From Bacteroidota bacterium (GTDB lineage Bacteria > Bacteroidota > Bacteroidia > Chitinophagales > Chitinophagaceae): DNA of 51,478 nucleotides. The stretch is taken from the NCBI GenBank assembly GCA_018267575.1, contig JAFDYF010000116.1, forward strand, positions 1 through 51,478. The letters run 5' to 3'. Made by a program: the position numbers and the translations under genes. Below, piece by piece: positions 1 to 8,492 of the stretch (position 1 is the first letter of the stretch; each line of letters starts with the position of its first letter). The notes beneath the pieces were generated by a model. The model saw only the letters and a program-made list of their open reading frames with translations. It was not told where the DNA came from and made no database searches.

Positions 1-38
1 GGTTCCTTGATAGGTTCAACATCGGCTAAAGTATTTTT

Positions 39-54
39 TAATAGCACAACACGT
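39..54 (+). repeat. 16-nt motif repeated inverted near the window end
   Basis: TAATAGCACAACACGT reads on the plus strand here, about 108 nt upstream of the ABC ATPase start, and the identical 16-mer reads on the minus strand at 51424-51439, about 32 nt upstream of the last gene. Both copies lie in leader regions. It could be a shared regulator site, but one such match in 51 kb of AT-rich DNA is not far from chance. The rest of 1-161 holds no gene or clear promoter that I can see. Confidence 0.25.
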
Positions 55-161
55 TCATATTAATAATTGGCGCAATAGAAACACAATTTTGCCTCCCTTC
101 CTTTTTTTATGGTTTCTTATTGTTATTTTACAATCTTTATTTAGCAAAATCTTCAGCAACC

Positions 162-1094
162 ATGAACCTTCTTGAAATAAAAAATCTAAAAAAATATTTC
201 GCCACACAAAAAGCAGTCGATGATATCAGCTTTGGTCTGAAGCAGGGATCCATATTTGGTCTGCTGGGGCCAAATGGTGCCGGCAAAACCACTTTGATCC
301 GGATGATCACCGGAATATTTTATCCTGACGAGGGCGAAATATTTTTGAATGGCAAAATTTTTGACCCGACAAATGATGTGGGGCAGATTGGCTACATGCC
401 TGAAGAGCGTGGCTTGTACAAGAAGATGAAGATTGGCGAGCAGGCTGTTTATCTAGCACAATTAAAAGGGCTGGGCAAAAGCGAAGCAACTGAAAAAGTG
501 AAAGAATGGTTCGTTAAATTTGAAATGGAAAGTTGGTGGGGCAAAAAAGTAGAGGACCTGAGCAAAGGCATGGGGCAAAAACTACAGTTCGTCACCACCG
601 TTCTGCATGAACCCAAACTTATCATACTGGATGAACCTTTCAGCGGGTTGGACCCCGTAAATAGCAACCTGATCAAGGACGAAATCAATAACCTCGCTAA
701 AAAAGGGGCCACCATTATCTTTAGTACCCATCGGATGGAACAGGTGGAAGAAATATGCGACCATATTATTTTAGTGAACAAAGGGAAAAAGATACTCGAT
801 GGCACTGTTGCTGACGTAAAACAACAGTTTAAGGAAAACCTATTCAGTATTGGTCTCGAACAGTTGCCAAACACTTTAACATCGCCACATTTTGAGGTGA
901 TTGGAAAAAAAGAAAACAGTCTGGTGATCAAAATAAACAATGGCTTCCGGCCCAATGATGTGTTACAATATTTTATACAGCAAAATATAAACATCCATTC
1001 TTTCAATGAGATGCTTCCTTCGCTCAGCGATATCTTTATCAAATTGGTAGAGGGCACCCCATTGGCAAGACAATTTCAATCAGTAACCGCTTAA
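162..1094 (+). CDS. ABC transporter ATP-binding protein (NatA-like, ABC-2 exporter)
   Basis: Cytoplasmic ATPase of an ABC-2 type exporter, 310 aa. Visible motifs: Walker A GPNGAGKT at residues 36-43, signature LSKGM near 133, Walker B LIILDEP near 153-159, and an H-loop STH after it. The C-terminal 90 residues resemble the DUF4162 extension of NatA-like ATPases. The start is the ATG at 162, because MNLLEIKNLKK is the usual family N-terminus; a TTG 42 nt upstream only lengthens the frame. The permease follows after 9 nt, so the two form an operon and presumably one transporter. The substrate is unknown; Na+ or drug export is only a family-level guess. Confidence 0.93.
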   Translation: MNLLEIKNLKKYFATQKAVDDISFGLKQGSIFGLLGPNGAGKTTLIRMITGIFYPDEGEIFLNGKIFDPTNDVGQIGYMPEERGLYKKMKIGEQAVYLAQLKGLGKSEATEKVKEWFVKFEMESWWGKKVEDLSKGMGQKLQFVTTVLHEPKLIILDEPFSGLDPVNSNLIKDEINNLAKKGATIIFSTHRMEQVEEICDHIILVNKGKKILDGTVADVKQQFKENLFSIGLEQLPNTLTSPHFEVIGKKENSLVIKINNGFRPNDVLQYFIQQNINIHSFNEMLPSLSDIFIKLVEGTPLARQFQSVTA

Positions 1095-1103
1095 ACAAAT
1101 CGT

Positions 1104-2402
1104 ATGAGTAAGACTTGGCTGGTTATACAGCGTGAATACCTTTCCCGTGTAAAAAAGAGATCCTTCCTGCTCACCACCATTTTGGTGCCACTTATTATTA
1201 TTGGCTTTTATGCAGCCATTATTGCCGTGTCCATTAGCGGTAGCAACAACAGCCAAAAAATAGCTGTGCTGGATGAAGACCAGTTGTTCCATGGTAGTAT
1301 CAACAGTGCTCCGGGCGATAAAACCAGTTTCTCTTTTATCCAGGGTGAAACCGAACAATCTTTCAAGGAGAAATATAAAAAAGAAGGATACTCCTCCTTT
1401 CTATACATTCCCAAACTCAATATCGATAAACCCTCAGGGATCAAATTGCATAGTGAGGCGGCGATTAGTTTTTCAGAAAAGGGAAAAATTGAAAGCTTGG
1501 TGAACAAAGCCATCGAGAACAAAAGGATGATTGCAGAACAAATTGACCCAGCAAAATACAAAGCAATCAGTTCTGATATTTCAATTGAAAATTCCATTGA
1601 TTCAGAAAATGGCGAAAAGAAAGCTTTCGCAGGTGTAGCCTATGCTGTTTCCTATGCCGCAGGCATTTTGATCTATATGATCTTGCTTATTTATGGTATG
1701 ATGGTGATGCGCGGTGTGATGGAAGAAAAAGTAAACCGCATTGCCGAAGTGATTGTTAGCTCCGTGAAACCATTCCAGCTCATGCTTGGGAAAATCCTTG
1801 GCATTGGTGCGGTTGGGCTTACCCAGTTTGGGATCTGGTTGGTACTGATGTTTGTGTTACAGCTAGCCATTCCCGTTATATTCCCATCCATGTTCCACCA
1901 GATGGCTGCACAGGCGGCACAACCTGGCGCACAGGAAAACATGTTGCTCACGATTACCGAGGGTATCAAAAGCCTTCCAGTGGGGTTGATGGTTTTTTGT
2001 TTTATCTTTTATTTTTTAGGAGGTTATTTGATATATGCTTCTTTATTCGCTGCAGTGGGTAGTGCTGTTGGTGAAGACCAGCAGGAAGCACAGCAGCTTA
2101 CCTTCCCAATCATGATGCCCATTATTCTAGGCTTTGTGATCATGATGAAAGCAGTGAATGACCCCAATAGTAGTCTGGCAGTTTTCGGTAGCCTTTTCCC
2201 ACTCACTTCCCCCATTGTAATGATGGGCCGGATCGCTTACAGTCCGCCCATCTGGCAAATTGCTGTATCAATGGTCTTGCTGATTCTTGGATTCCTATTC
2301 TTTACATGGCTCACAGGGAAAATCTACCGCACCGGCATTTTAATGTATGGAAAGAAAGTCAATTGGAAGGAGATGTGGAAATGGGCATTTAGGAAAAGCT
2401 AA
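1104..2402 (+). CDS. ABC-2 transporter permease (NatB-like)
   Basis: Inner-membrane permease partner of the preceding ATPase, 432 aa. The protein has one N-terminal membrane segment (about residues 20-45), a soluble extracytoplasmic domain of roughly 130 residues with the SFSEKGKIE region, then a bundle of about five hydrophobic segments to the C-terminus, including the MRGVMEEKVNRIAEVIVSSV stretch typical of ABC-2 membrane_3 permeases of the NatB group. It starts 9 nt after the ATPase stop. Without a substrate-specific neighbour the cargo cannot be named. About 70 nt of AT-rich sequence separates it from the convergent gene downstream; I see no strong terminator there. Confidence 0.9.
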   Translation: MSKTWLVIQREYLSRVKKRSFLLTTILVPLIIIGFYAAIIAVSISGSNNSQKIAVLDEDQLFHGSINSAPGDKTSFSFIQGETEQSFKEKYKKEGYSSFLYIPKLNIDKPSGIKLHSEAAISFSEKGKIESLVNKAIENKRMIAEQIDPAKYKAISSDISIENSIDSENGEKKAFAGVAYAVSYAAGILIYMILLIYGMMVMRGVMEEKVNRIAEVIVSSVKPFQLMLGKILGIGAVGLTQFGIWLVLMFVLQLAIPVIFPSMFHQMAAQAAQPGAQENMLLTITEGIKSLPVGLMVFCFIFYFLGGYLIYASLFAAVGSAVGEDQQEAQQLTFPIMMPIILGFVIMMKAVNDPNSSLAVFGSLFPLTSPIVMMGRIAYSPPIWQIAVSMVLLILGFLFFTWLTGKIYRTGILMYGKKVNWKEMWKWAFRKS

Positions 2403-2472
2403 CCCTTCTAAACGTGAACAAATATTTTTTGATTTTTCTTTAACCGGAAAATTCCTCGTTTGGGATTCAAAC

Positions 2473-2877
2473 TTATTCCAATTGCAAAACCTTTAATAAA
2501 GGGAAATCTATATTGTCCAGCCCATCGTCATCGGTCAGTGGTTGGAATTCAACACTAATCTTTACCGTGGTTTTTTCTTTTACCGCAATATTGTTGCGCT
2601 CATAAGCCTGATAGCCTTTTTTGCCAAACTTCAAATCAACCTGGGGCACCGGCAATTGCCCAAAACTAAAATAGCCGTCTGCATCTGTAGTCACTATCCG
2701 TGCCACGTTCAGACCTGAAGCACTAGCTGAAACCTGTACACCACTCACCGGCTTCTTGGTCACAGCATCTTTTACATAGCCATGTAAAACTGATTCCGGC
2801 TTTTCGTTATCTGCTTTTGCAACGACGGCAAAACAGGATAGTGTTACGAATAAAATCAGTTTACCAAACAGTTTCAT
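2473..2877 (-). CDS. secreted carboxypeptidase-regulatory-like domain protein
   Basis: A 134-aa protein with a cleavable signal peptide (MKLFGKLILFVTLSCFAVVAKA) followed by one carboxypeptidase regulatory-like beta-sandwich: GYVKDAVTKKPVSGVQV, then DADGYFSFGQLP, then KKGYQAYE. This fold is common in exported Bacteroidota proteins, often as the N-terminal part of TonB-dependent receptors, but here it stands alone. The start codon overlaps the stop of the upstream flavoenzyme gene by 4 nt (ATGA at 2874-2877), so the two are translationally coupled. No enzymatic residues are visible; a structural or adhesive periplasmic role is a guess. Confidence 0.75.
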   Translation of the reverse strand: MKLFGKLILFVTLSCFAVVAKADNEKPESVLHGYVKDAVTKKPVSGVQVSASASGLNVARIVTTDADGYFSFGQLPVPQVDLKFGKKGYQAYERNNIAVKEKTTVKISVEFQPLTDDDGLDNIDFPLLKVLQLE

Positions 2878-3839
2878 AAAACAGTTTTAGGTTGATATAA
2901 TGGGTTTGATAACGCTTCCAAAAATTCTTTCCATACTTCTTTCACAATTTCCCCTGCGGGCAAAATTTCGTGGATCAATGCACTTGCCTGACCTATTTCC
3001 AATTCGCCTTCTTCCAACTGCCCATCGAACATACCAAGCTTTGCACGCCCTTTCCCTAATAATTCTTTTAACTCATCGGCACTGGCTCCTTGTTCTTCTG
3101 CCTGTTGTATCTTATCAAAAAAAGCATTTTTTAAAAGCCTTACGGGAATCAGTTTTTTCATAGACAACTTAGTATCTCCCTCCCCTGCACTGACCACGCT
3201 TTCTTTAAACAGTAGATGTGATGAGGCTTCCCAGCTCGCAACAAAGCGGCTACCCATCTGCACGCCTTCTGCGCCCAATACCATTGAGGCTATCATTTGC
3301 CTACCATTTACAATACCTCCTGCTGCCAACAAAGGGATCTGAACTGCTTCCCGAACCGCAGGAATCAAAACCATGGACGAAGTTTCTTCCCTCGCATTAT
3401 GACCGCCAGCTTCAAATCCTTCGGCAACAATGGCATCGCAACCGGCAGCCTCCGCTTTTTTTGCAAACTTGCTGCTCCCTACCACATGCACTACCGTAAT
3501 GCCCTTTTGCTTTAAGACGTTTGTGAAGGTAGCTGGGTTACCAGCCGAGGTAAAAATAATTTTCACGCCTTCCTGCTCAATCATTTCAATCTGCTTTTCC
3601 ACGCCATGATACATCAATGGAAGGTTCACCCCAAATGGTTTTTCCGTTGCCGCTTTACATTTTTGGATATGTTCCTGCAAGGTTTCCAAACTCATGCTCC
3701 CTGCACCGATAAGGCCCAGCCCGCCAGCATTACTAACGGCACTGGCTAAACGCCATCCACTGGTCCATATCATGCCTGCTTGAACGATAGGATATTCAAT
3801 GCCAAATAATTTGGTTATCCGGTTGGAGAAAGCAGTCAT
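2874..3839 (-). CDS. nitronate monooxygenase / enoyl-ACP reductase II (NMO/FabK) family flavoprotein
   Basis: FMN-dependent TIM-barrel enzyme, 321 aa, normal length. Visible family marks: IEYPIVQAGMIW at the N-terminus, AVSNAGGLGLIGAG, the histidine motif EGFEAGGHN near residues 140-148, and the phosphate-binding LLAAGGIVNGRQ followed by GAEGVQMGSRF. These are shared by nitronate monooxygenases and FabK enoyl reductases, so the substrate is not settled from sequence. The stop overlaps the start of the secreted CRD-like gene. It is the first gene of a two-gene minus-strand unit. The pairing of a cytosolic flavoenzyme with an exported small domain is unexplained. Confidence 0.88.
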   Translation of the reverse strand: MTAFSNRITKLFGIEYPIVQAGMIWTSGWRLASAVSNAGGLGLIGAGSMSLETLQEHIQKCKAATEKPFGVNLPLMYHGVEKQIEMIEQEGVKIIFTSAGNPATFTNVLKQKGITVVHVVGSSKFAKKAEAAGCDAIVAEGFEAGGHNAREETSSMVLIPAVREAVQIPLLAAGGIVNGRQMIASMVLGAEGVQMGSRFVASWEASSHLLFKESVVSAGEGDTKLSMKKLIPVRLLKNAFFDKIQQAEEQGASADELKELLGKGRAKLGMFDGQLEEGELEIGQASALIHEILPAGEIVKEVWKEFLEALSNPLYQPKTVL

Positions 3840-3973
3840 GCCATAGTTTTAGGGAATAAAAATAAAGATAAGAAATCCAGCTACCAGAAGAATGAAAGAT
3901 CTTTTAAAAACACAAGAGTATAGAACTGGAGGGCTAAAAAAAATAGGGAACCAGACACGTATGGAAAGCACAA

Positions 3974-4006
3974 AAAATAGCTCCGCAAATAAGCAGTAGC
4001 TATTTT
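3974..4006 (-). terminator. intrinsic terminator of the small membrane gene
   Basis: Perfect 9-bp inverted repeat AAAATAGCT (3974-3982) and AGCTATTTT (3998-4006) with a 15-nt loop. On the minus strand the second arm runs into six Ts, which fits an intrinsic terminator for the gene ending at 4033. The rest of 3840-4032 shows no gene. Confidence 0.6.
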
Positions 4007-4032
4007 AATAAATATTTTAAATAAATCGGAGC

Positions 4033-4242
4033 CTATCGAGCAACCGAAGCAAAAGTCTCTTTTCCGGAATTTGTTACCGATTTTTCCACAGCCACATTCT
4101 TACTTGAAGAGGAGGACCCATTCACAACAAAAAACACCGCGGAGCAGACGAAAATTGAAAAAAAGAGTGCAACTACATAAAGACCAACGCAAAACATGAA
4201 AGATTGCCAGCCGCCAATTGCAGAAAATGTCTTAGCTTTCAT
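4033..4242 (-). CDS. small single-pass membrane protein, hypothetical
   Basis: A 69-aa frame with its own ATG and a downstream terminator-like hairpin. It has a short polar N-terminus, one strong hydrophobic segment of about 25 residues (FMFCVGLYVVALFFSIFVC), then a Ser-rich polar tail with SSSSSK. The tail may face the periplasm. No family is recognised. It sits alone between the flavoenzyme gene on the same strand and divergent radC. Support comes from the membrane-protein composition, the terminator and the lack of a competing frame; it could still be a chance frame. Confidence 0.5.
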   Translation of the reverse strand: MKAKTFSAIGGWQSFMFCVGLYVVALFFSIFVCSAVFFVVNGSSSSSKNVAVEKSVTNSGKETFASVAR

Positions 4243-4372
4243 AGACTTAGATTTTGTTTTTCAAGAGTATCGAATCAACTATTATGCCTTATTTTAACGA
4301 ATCGAAAACTTAAATATTATTTTTTGCTACCAAATAATTTTAAAATTCAAAATTAACAGGAACAGCTTAATC

Positions 4373-5065
4373 ATGCAAGCGCACAAACACCCAATTAAAG
4401 AATGGGCAAAAGATGATCGGCCAAGGGAAAAACTACTTAGTAAAAACCCGATGGTCTTAAGCGATTCAGAATTGCTGGCCATTCTCATCAATAATGGAAC
4501 CCGCGATAAAACTGCGGTCGATCTTGCCCGTGAACTGCTTTTTTTGGGAAAAAACAATCTTAACGAATTGGGAAAGCTAACCATCAAGGACTTGATGAAA
4601 ATAAAAGGGATTGGGGAAGCCAAAGCCATTACCATTGCCGCTGCTTTAGAATTGGGCAGGAGAAGACAGGCTACGCTTTTTATTGACAAAACTGCCATTC
4701 GCGATAGCAAGGAGATAGCTAATTATTTTCAAGCTACCCTACAGGACCATCAGCACGAGGTGTTTGCCGTCGTGTTTCTGAACAGGAGCAATAAAATCAT
4801 CCATTTTGAGATCATTAGCCATGGTGGGATAACCGGTACCGTTGCTGACCCAAGGATTATTTTGAAGAAAGCCCTTGAAGCCGGTGCGGTTAATATTATC
4901 CTTTGCCATAACCATCCTTCCGGGAATTTGAAACCTAGCAAATCGGACGAGGAGCTTACATCAAAAATAAAACAGGCTGCCAGTTATTTGGACATCAAGA
5001 TCCTCGACCATATCATCGTTGGCGAACAAGGATATTTTAGCTTTGCTGACCAAGGAATACTTTGA
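4373..5065 (+). CDS. radC: RadC family JAB/MPN-domain protein
   Basis: A 230-aa protein with an N-terminal UPF0758/HhH region (about residues 1-100, with KIKGIGEAKA at 77-86) and a C-terminal JAMM metalloprotease-like domain. The zinc motif is intact: H179-x-H181 in CHNHPSGNL and D192. RadC was named for a DNA repair phenotype that was later reassigned; its real role is unsettled, though in other bacteria it is induced with competence genes. It is transcribed alone, divergent from the small membrane gene and convergent with DUF3467. dprA lies 7 kb away. Confidence 0.95.
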   Translation: MQAHKHPIKEWAKDDRPREKLLSKNPMVLSDSELLAILINNGTRDKTAVDLARELLFLGKNNLNELGKLTIKDLMKIKGIGEAKAITIAAALELGRRRQATLFIDKTAIRDSKEIANYFQATLQDHQHEVFAVVFLNRSNKIIHFEIISHGGITGTVADPRIILKKALEAGAVNIILCHNHPSGNLKPSKSDEELTSKIKQAASYLDIKILDHIIVGEQGYFSFADQGIL

Positions 5066-5101
5066 TTATTAATCGCTATCAATAAACAATCAAACGCCGA
5101 A

Positions 5102-5413
5102 TCATGCCTGCGCCGTCGGGCCACCAAAATTCAATGGCAACTGTACTTCTTCAAGTTCTTGTATTTTACCACTGGTAGATTCGAAGCGAGCAATATTTTC
5201 GGTGAGCGCTTTCATAAAACGTTTGGCATGCTGCGGGGTAAATATAATCCTCGACTTGACTTTGCTTTTGGGTGTGCCGGGCATCACGTTCACGAAATCA
5301 ATTACAAACTCTGCATGACTATGTGTGATGATTGCAAGATTGGCATATTCACCTTCTGCTACCTCTTCCGAAATCTCGATATTAAGTTGATTGGGGGCTT
5401 GTTGTTCGACCAT
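5102..5413 (-). CDS. DUF3467 domain protein
   Basis: A 103-aa cytoplasmic protein of the DUF3467 family, recognised from the EEVAEGEYANLAIITHSHAE and FVNVMPGTPKSKVKSRIIFT stretches. The family is widespread in Bacteroidota and has no known function. The open frame extends upstream to 5470, but a good promoter (TTG, 19 nt, TACCTTTG) lies inside that extension, so the ATG at 5413 (MVEQQAPNQLNIE) is the likely start. It is convergent with radC (36 nt gap) and lies 18 nt downstream of the HhH barrel gene on the same strand, though its own promoter suggests separate transcription. Confidence 0.85.
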   Translation of the reverse strand: MVEQQAPNQLNIEISEEVAEGEYANLAIITHSHAEFVIDFVNVMPGTPKSKVKSRIIFTPQHAKRFMKALTENIARFESTSGKIQELEEVQLPLNFGGPTAQA

Positions 5414-5429
5414 AAACTTTATTTGTTCA

Positions 5430-5459
5430 AAGGTACAAAAAGCAGCCTGACCCACAATC
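5430..5459 (-). promoter_or_regulatory. promoter of the DUF3467 gene
   Basis: On the minus strand a TTG is followed by 19 nt and the -7 box TACCTTTG, ending about 16 nt before the ATG at 5413. It matches the Bacteroidota TTTG/TANNTTTG consensus and overlaps the longer open frame, which argues against the longer start. Confidence 0.65.
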
Positions 5460-5488
5460 ATGCTTGGCATCGGCTTATACCCATCTAC

Positions 5489-7555
5489 TTACCAGCTCAC
5501 TAGTACCTGAGCCCTAAGTTCAGATTTTTTGTTGCCATCAATTTGATCCAATCCACTACCCAAGCTATTTTTTTCGGGGTAAATCGATTGCGCCCATCGC
5601 AGCCAAGCTTCTATTTTTACATGTGGAAGCTTAATTGGGCTGAAATGGATATTCACATAATAACGCCAACCCTTATCATAAAAAGAAGGGATGGAAGAAT
5701 AATACAACACGTCGTTTTCAAAAGCATAGATCCGGGAATTATACCCACCCGTTTCAAAATACTGTAAGCGGATATTGCCAGCAACCTTTCTTTTTTGGGG
5801 TTTATAGTAAAAATCAAAAAATGACAGAAAGCCCTCCTCCTTCTTGTTTACATGGTCATCATACCATAAAACCTCCACCCGGTTTCTAACTCGTATCTCG
5901 TTATTGACCTGCATAAAGAACTCCGTTCTCCAATTTTGTTTGGTTACAAAGGAAAGAGGTTGAAGAGTATAAAAGTCCCCTGACAAATTATGAAGCTTGG
6001 ATGTGTTTTTATAACGGGTATAGATAGCCCAAGATTTCTGGGGCTGGTAAATAAGTTGGGTAAGATATTCGCGACCTGTGCTGGGTGCATTTACCAAATA
6101 TCTAAGCCATGGGAATTTGAACATATCATAATAGACCTGCCAACGAAGCCCTTGCCATGGACGAAATGAAATACCCATATAAAACCCAGACTCATTGCTT
6201 GCTGCAGTGTTTTCAGTGAACGCATTTGAATAAAGGGATTGGTACGCCCTATCCAATTTTCGATGTAGCAAAGTCAGGTCAAGTGCGGAGCTTAGGCTGA
6301 GCAGACTGCCATTTAGAAAGGCCATATGCCCATTCGGGTCAACAGCCACTTCACCAAAAAAATGGATATTACGGTAAGTATAACTATAATCGATGCTATG
6401 GTTAGCCCAAGAATCGCCACGGATTGCAAATAGGTTATAAGGCAGTTCTCTTTTTTGGATCGAACTGGAAAAATGATGATTGACCGAGTTAATGCCTATC
6501 CGAAAATTGGGCGTTACAACTGAAATATTGCCACCCATTGTTGTTTGTGCAATATTATTCCGGTCATCATTCTCAGCTTGGGTACGGTGATAGCCCGAGT
6601 TTTGGAATGAAGTAACAAAACTGATTCTCCCAACCGAATCCATCACTGAATTGGCACTCATTTTTTTTGAAGATAAAAAAGCAGTGGCCTGCCAATGACC
6701 CTTCTGCAAACTGATGCCTGCACCCCGATAAAAATTAAATTCCCCTGCCGAGCGGTAAGGGCGAAGAATGGAAGATGCTCTTTTCACTGGGATTGCTTCT
6801 GCTGTTTTGGTAAATGCCAGTGTCTGCCATTGTATAAGCCCCTGCCCCATGTTCACAGTAAAATCGCCTAGTGCCAATGCTTTTACCACACCCATGTTTT
6901 TTGAGAAAAAATGAAAGGAATAAAAATCAAACCCATATTGCTGCCGGTCCTTTAAAAATGGTTCGCCTGCATCCTTATCGCCCAAGAAACCAAACTGTAG
7001 CAGGTTTTTATAATCGTACCGATATCGAAAGAACAGCTTTTGCCTACTCCCTAAATAGTGTGAGGAGATGGAATCTTTGGGAGTTTGGAATCCCTTTGCT
7101 ATTTCCATTTGTTGCGAAGCCCTAATCAAGAGATCATTATCGCCCCCAGCTAGTCGCGCTTTGAGGGTTGCGTCCAAACGCTGATTATTATTTACAGTTA
7201 CATATAACCTTAGTTTTTTGATAGTTTCCAAATCCCAATAAGGGATGGCCTGCAATTCGTACACGCTCAGAAAATTGCCCAGCAAACGGCGATAACTAAA
7301 AAAATGGCTCATCTGCAAAGCGGTCAGCAATTGCAAAGCCTCCAGGTCTTCTTCATTGACCCGATTCAAGTCAAGCCGATGTTTTAAATATTCTTGCATT
7401 AATTGCAAATAGGCATCATCGTTGGCTTCTGCATCCATTCTTTCCGAATCGTTCTCCAGTGCCATTTCTCTCATTATCGAAACTGGCTGCTCTTCTTGTG
7501 CATGCAATTGCCAACAAAAAACCAAGAAGGCCCATATAGAAAAAAATCTTTTCAT
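5489..7555 (-). CDS. helix-hairpin-helix outer-membrane beta-barrel protein
   Basis: A 688-aa exported protein. Signal peptide to about residue 20 (ending HAQ). Residues 59-120 resemble a ComEA-type tandem HhH module (LDLNRVNEEDLEALQLL, then YRRLLGNFLSVYELQAI, then IKKLRLYVTV), but the glycine hairpin of the first motif is replaced by LTALQ, so DNA binding may be lost. The remaining 550 residues are alternating aromatic beta-strands with a C-terminal ELRAQVLVSW, typical of an outer-membrane barrel. The PorV/PorQ-like gene sits 9 nt upstream on the same strand, so the two are probably co-expressed. The function is unknown; uptake or secretion of a polymer, with HhH as a periplasmic plug or docking domain, is inference. 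Confidence 0.8.
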   Translation of the reverse strand: MKRFFSIWAFLVFCWQLHAQEEQPVSIMREMALENDSERMDAEANDDAYLQLMQEYLKHRLDLNRVNEEDLEALQLLTALQMSHFFSYRRLLGNFLSVYELQAIPYWDLETIKKLRLYVTVNNNQRLDATLKARLAGGDNDLLIRASQQMEIAKGFQTPKDSISSHYLGSRQKLFFRYRYDYKNLLQFGFLGDKDAGEPFLKDRQQYGFDFYSFHFFSKNMGVVKALALGDFTVNMGQGLIQWQTLAFTKTAEAIPVKRASSILRPYRSAGEFNFYRGAGISLQKGHWQATAFLSSKKMSANSVMDSVGRISFVTSFQNSGYHRTQAENDDRNNIAQTTMGGNISVVTPNFRIGINSVNHHFSSSIQKRELPYNLFAIRGDSWANHSIDYSYTYRNIHFFGEVAVDPNGHMAFLNGSLLSLSSALDLTLLHRKLDRAYQSLYSNAFTENTAASNESGFYMGISFRPWQGLRWQVYYDMFKFPWLRYLVNAPSTGREYLTQLIYQPQKSWAIYTRYKNTSKLHNLSGDFYTLQPLSFVTKQNWRTEFFMQVNNEIRVRNRVEVLWYDDHVNKKEEGFLSFFDFYYKPQKRKVAGNIRLQYFETGGYNSRIYAFENDVLYYSSIPSFYDKGWRYYVNIHFSPIKLPHVKIEAWLRWAQSIYPEKNSLGSGLDQIDGNKKSELRAQVLVSW

Positions 7556-7564
7556 TTCGGTTTT

Positions 7565-8386
7565 CTATTCTTTATGATCAAGATCAATAGCCAATAACAT
7601 AGCAGGGCTAATGCCCAGTTGGGGGTGATAATTGACAGCAACATCTAACCTAAAAAAATTCCAGAGCAACCCGATACCCATATAGGGAGAACCTGTATCC
7701 GTCAAGATACCGACCCGCGCAAAAAAAGATTCAGCAAACTGATAATGCAAACCCACATTGAAATGAACGGGTCTATTTTCCTCTTTATTGATGACCGTAC
7801 TTATAAAAACCTGTTTCGTTAAATCGTAACCCAAACCCATACTGTAAATGGAAGCCAATTTTTCAGTGGAATGTTTCCCAAACCTGCCCCCTGCCGGATT
7901 ATAAACATGCATGCCTACCCGGAACACATCGCTCAAATTAAAAATAGCACCCACTTGAAACCCAATAGTGCCCGCGCTACCATAACCAGCCATCTGTAAA
8001 TGATAATAATCAAACTGTACACCCAGATCAACCAATTTGCCAAGCTTTTTTCCATAGGCGATACCAGCCTGCGACTCATTATATTCGCTATAGCCAAAAT
8101 AATTTAGCTGCAACCCGATGCCCCCGTTTCTGACAGGAAAAGCTACTGCCGTTGTGTATAGGCCCATTTCCTTCAAAAAAAATTTATGCTCGGCATATAG
8201 ACCAACCGATTTGTTTTCAATTGAGGTCAAGGCAGCCTGATTATGGGTAAATGAAAAAACATCACAATGGGTTTTACTATAGGTGCCTATTCCAGTATAG
8301 AGATCTCTTGGTGACAAATGCAGGTTTTGCGCCAACATTTGAAAAGGGGAAAAGCAGAATACGAGTTGCAGTAGTGCATTTTTCAT
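7565..8386 (-). CDS. PorV/PorQ-like outer-membrane protein
   Basis: A 273-aa exported barrel protein. Signal peptide MKNALLQLVFCFSPFQMLAQ, then repeated amphipathic strands with GIGLQLNYFGY, YGKKLGKLVDLGVQFDYYH and GMHVYNPAGGRFGK. These resemble the PorV/PorQ (FadL-fold) group of Bacteroidota, whose known members act in T9SS cargo handling. A strict PorV or PorQ assignment is not possible by eye. It is the first gene of a pair with the HhH barrel (9 nt gap), divergent from folD across 106 nt. The pairing suggests that the two proteins act together in the outer membrane. Confidence 0.65.
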   Translation of the reverse strand: MKNALLQLVFCFSPFQMLAQNLHLSPRDLYTGIGTYSKTHCDVFSFTHNQAALTSIENKSVGLYAEHKFFLKEMGLYTTAVAFPVRNGGIGLQLNYFGYSEYNESQAGIAYGKKLGKLVDLGVQFDYYHLQMAGYGSAGTIGFQVGAIFNLSDVFRVGMHVYNPAGGRFGKHSTEKLASIYSMGLGYDLTKQVFISTVINKEENRPVHFNVGLHYQFAESFFARVGILTDTGSPYMGIGLLWNFFRLDVAVNYHPQLGISPAMLLAIDLDHKE

Positions 8387-8454
8387 GCTGTTTATTTTGC
8401 AAACGGAATTTATTGATCTCTTTTATACCAGACAAGACCCGCTTAGTAGTAGCA

Positions 8455-8488
8455 TTTGTTTTTTGAATGCTCAGGTACATTAACTTTG
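8455..8488 (+). promoter_or_regulatory. folD promoter, leaderless geometry
   Basis: TTTG (8455-8458), 22 nt, then TAACTTTG (8481-8488). The box ends 4 nt before the ATG at 8493, so transcription should begin at or next to the start codon. No Shine-Dalgarno can fit. Confidence 0.7.
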
Positions 8489-8492
8489 CGGC

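Noticed and set aside
449..1057. 202-aa open frame antisense to the ABC ATPase
   Set aside because: The plus-strand frame has all ABC motifs; the antisense product has no recognisable domain and a composition expected of a mirror frame.
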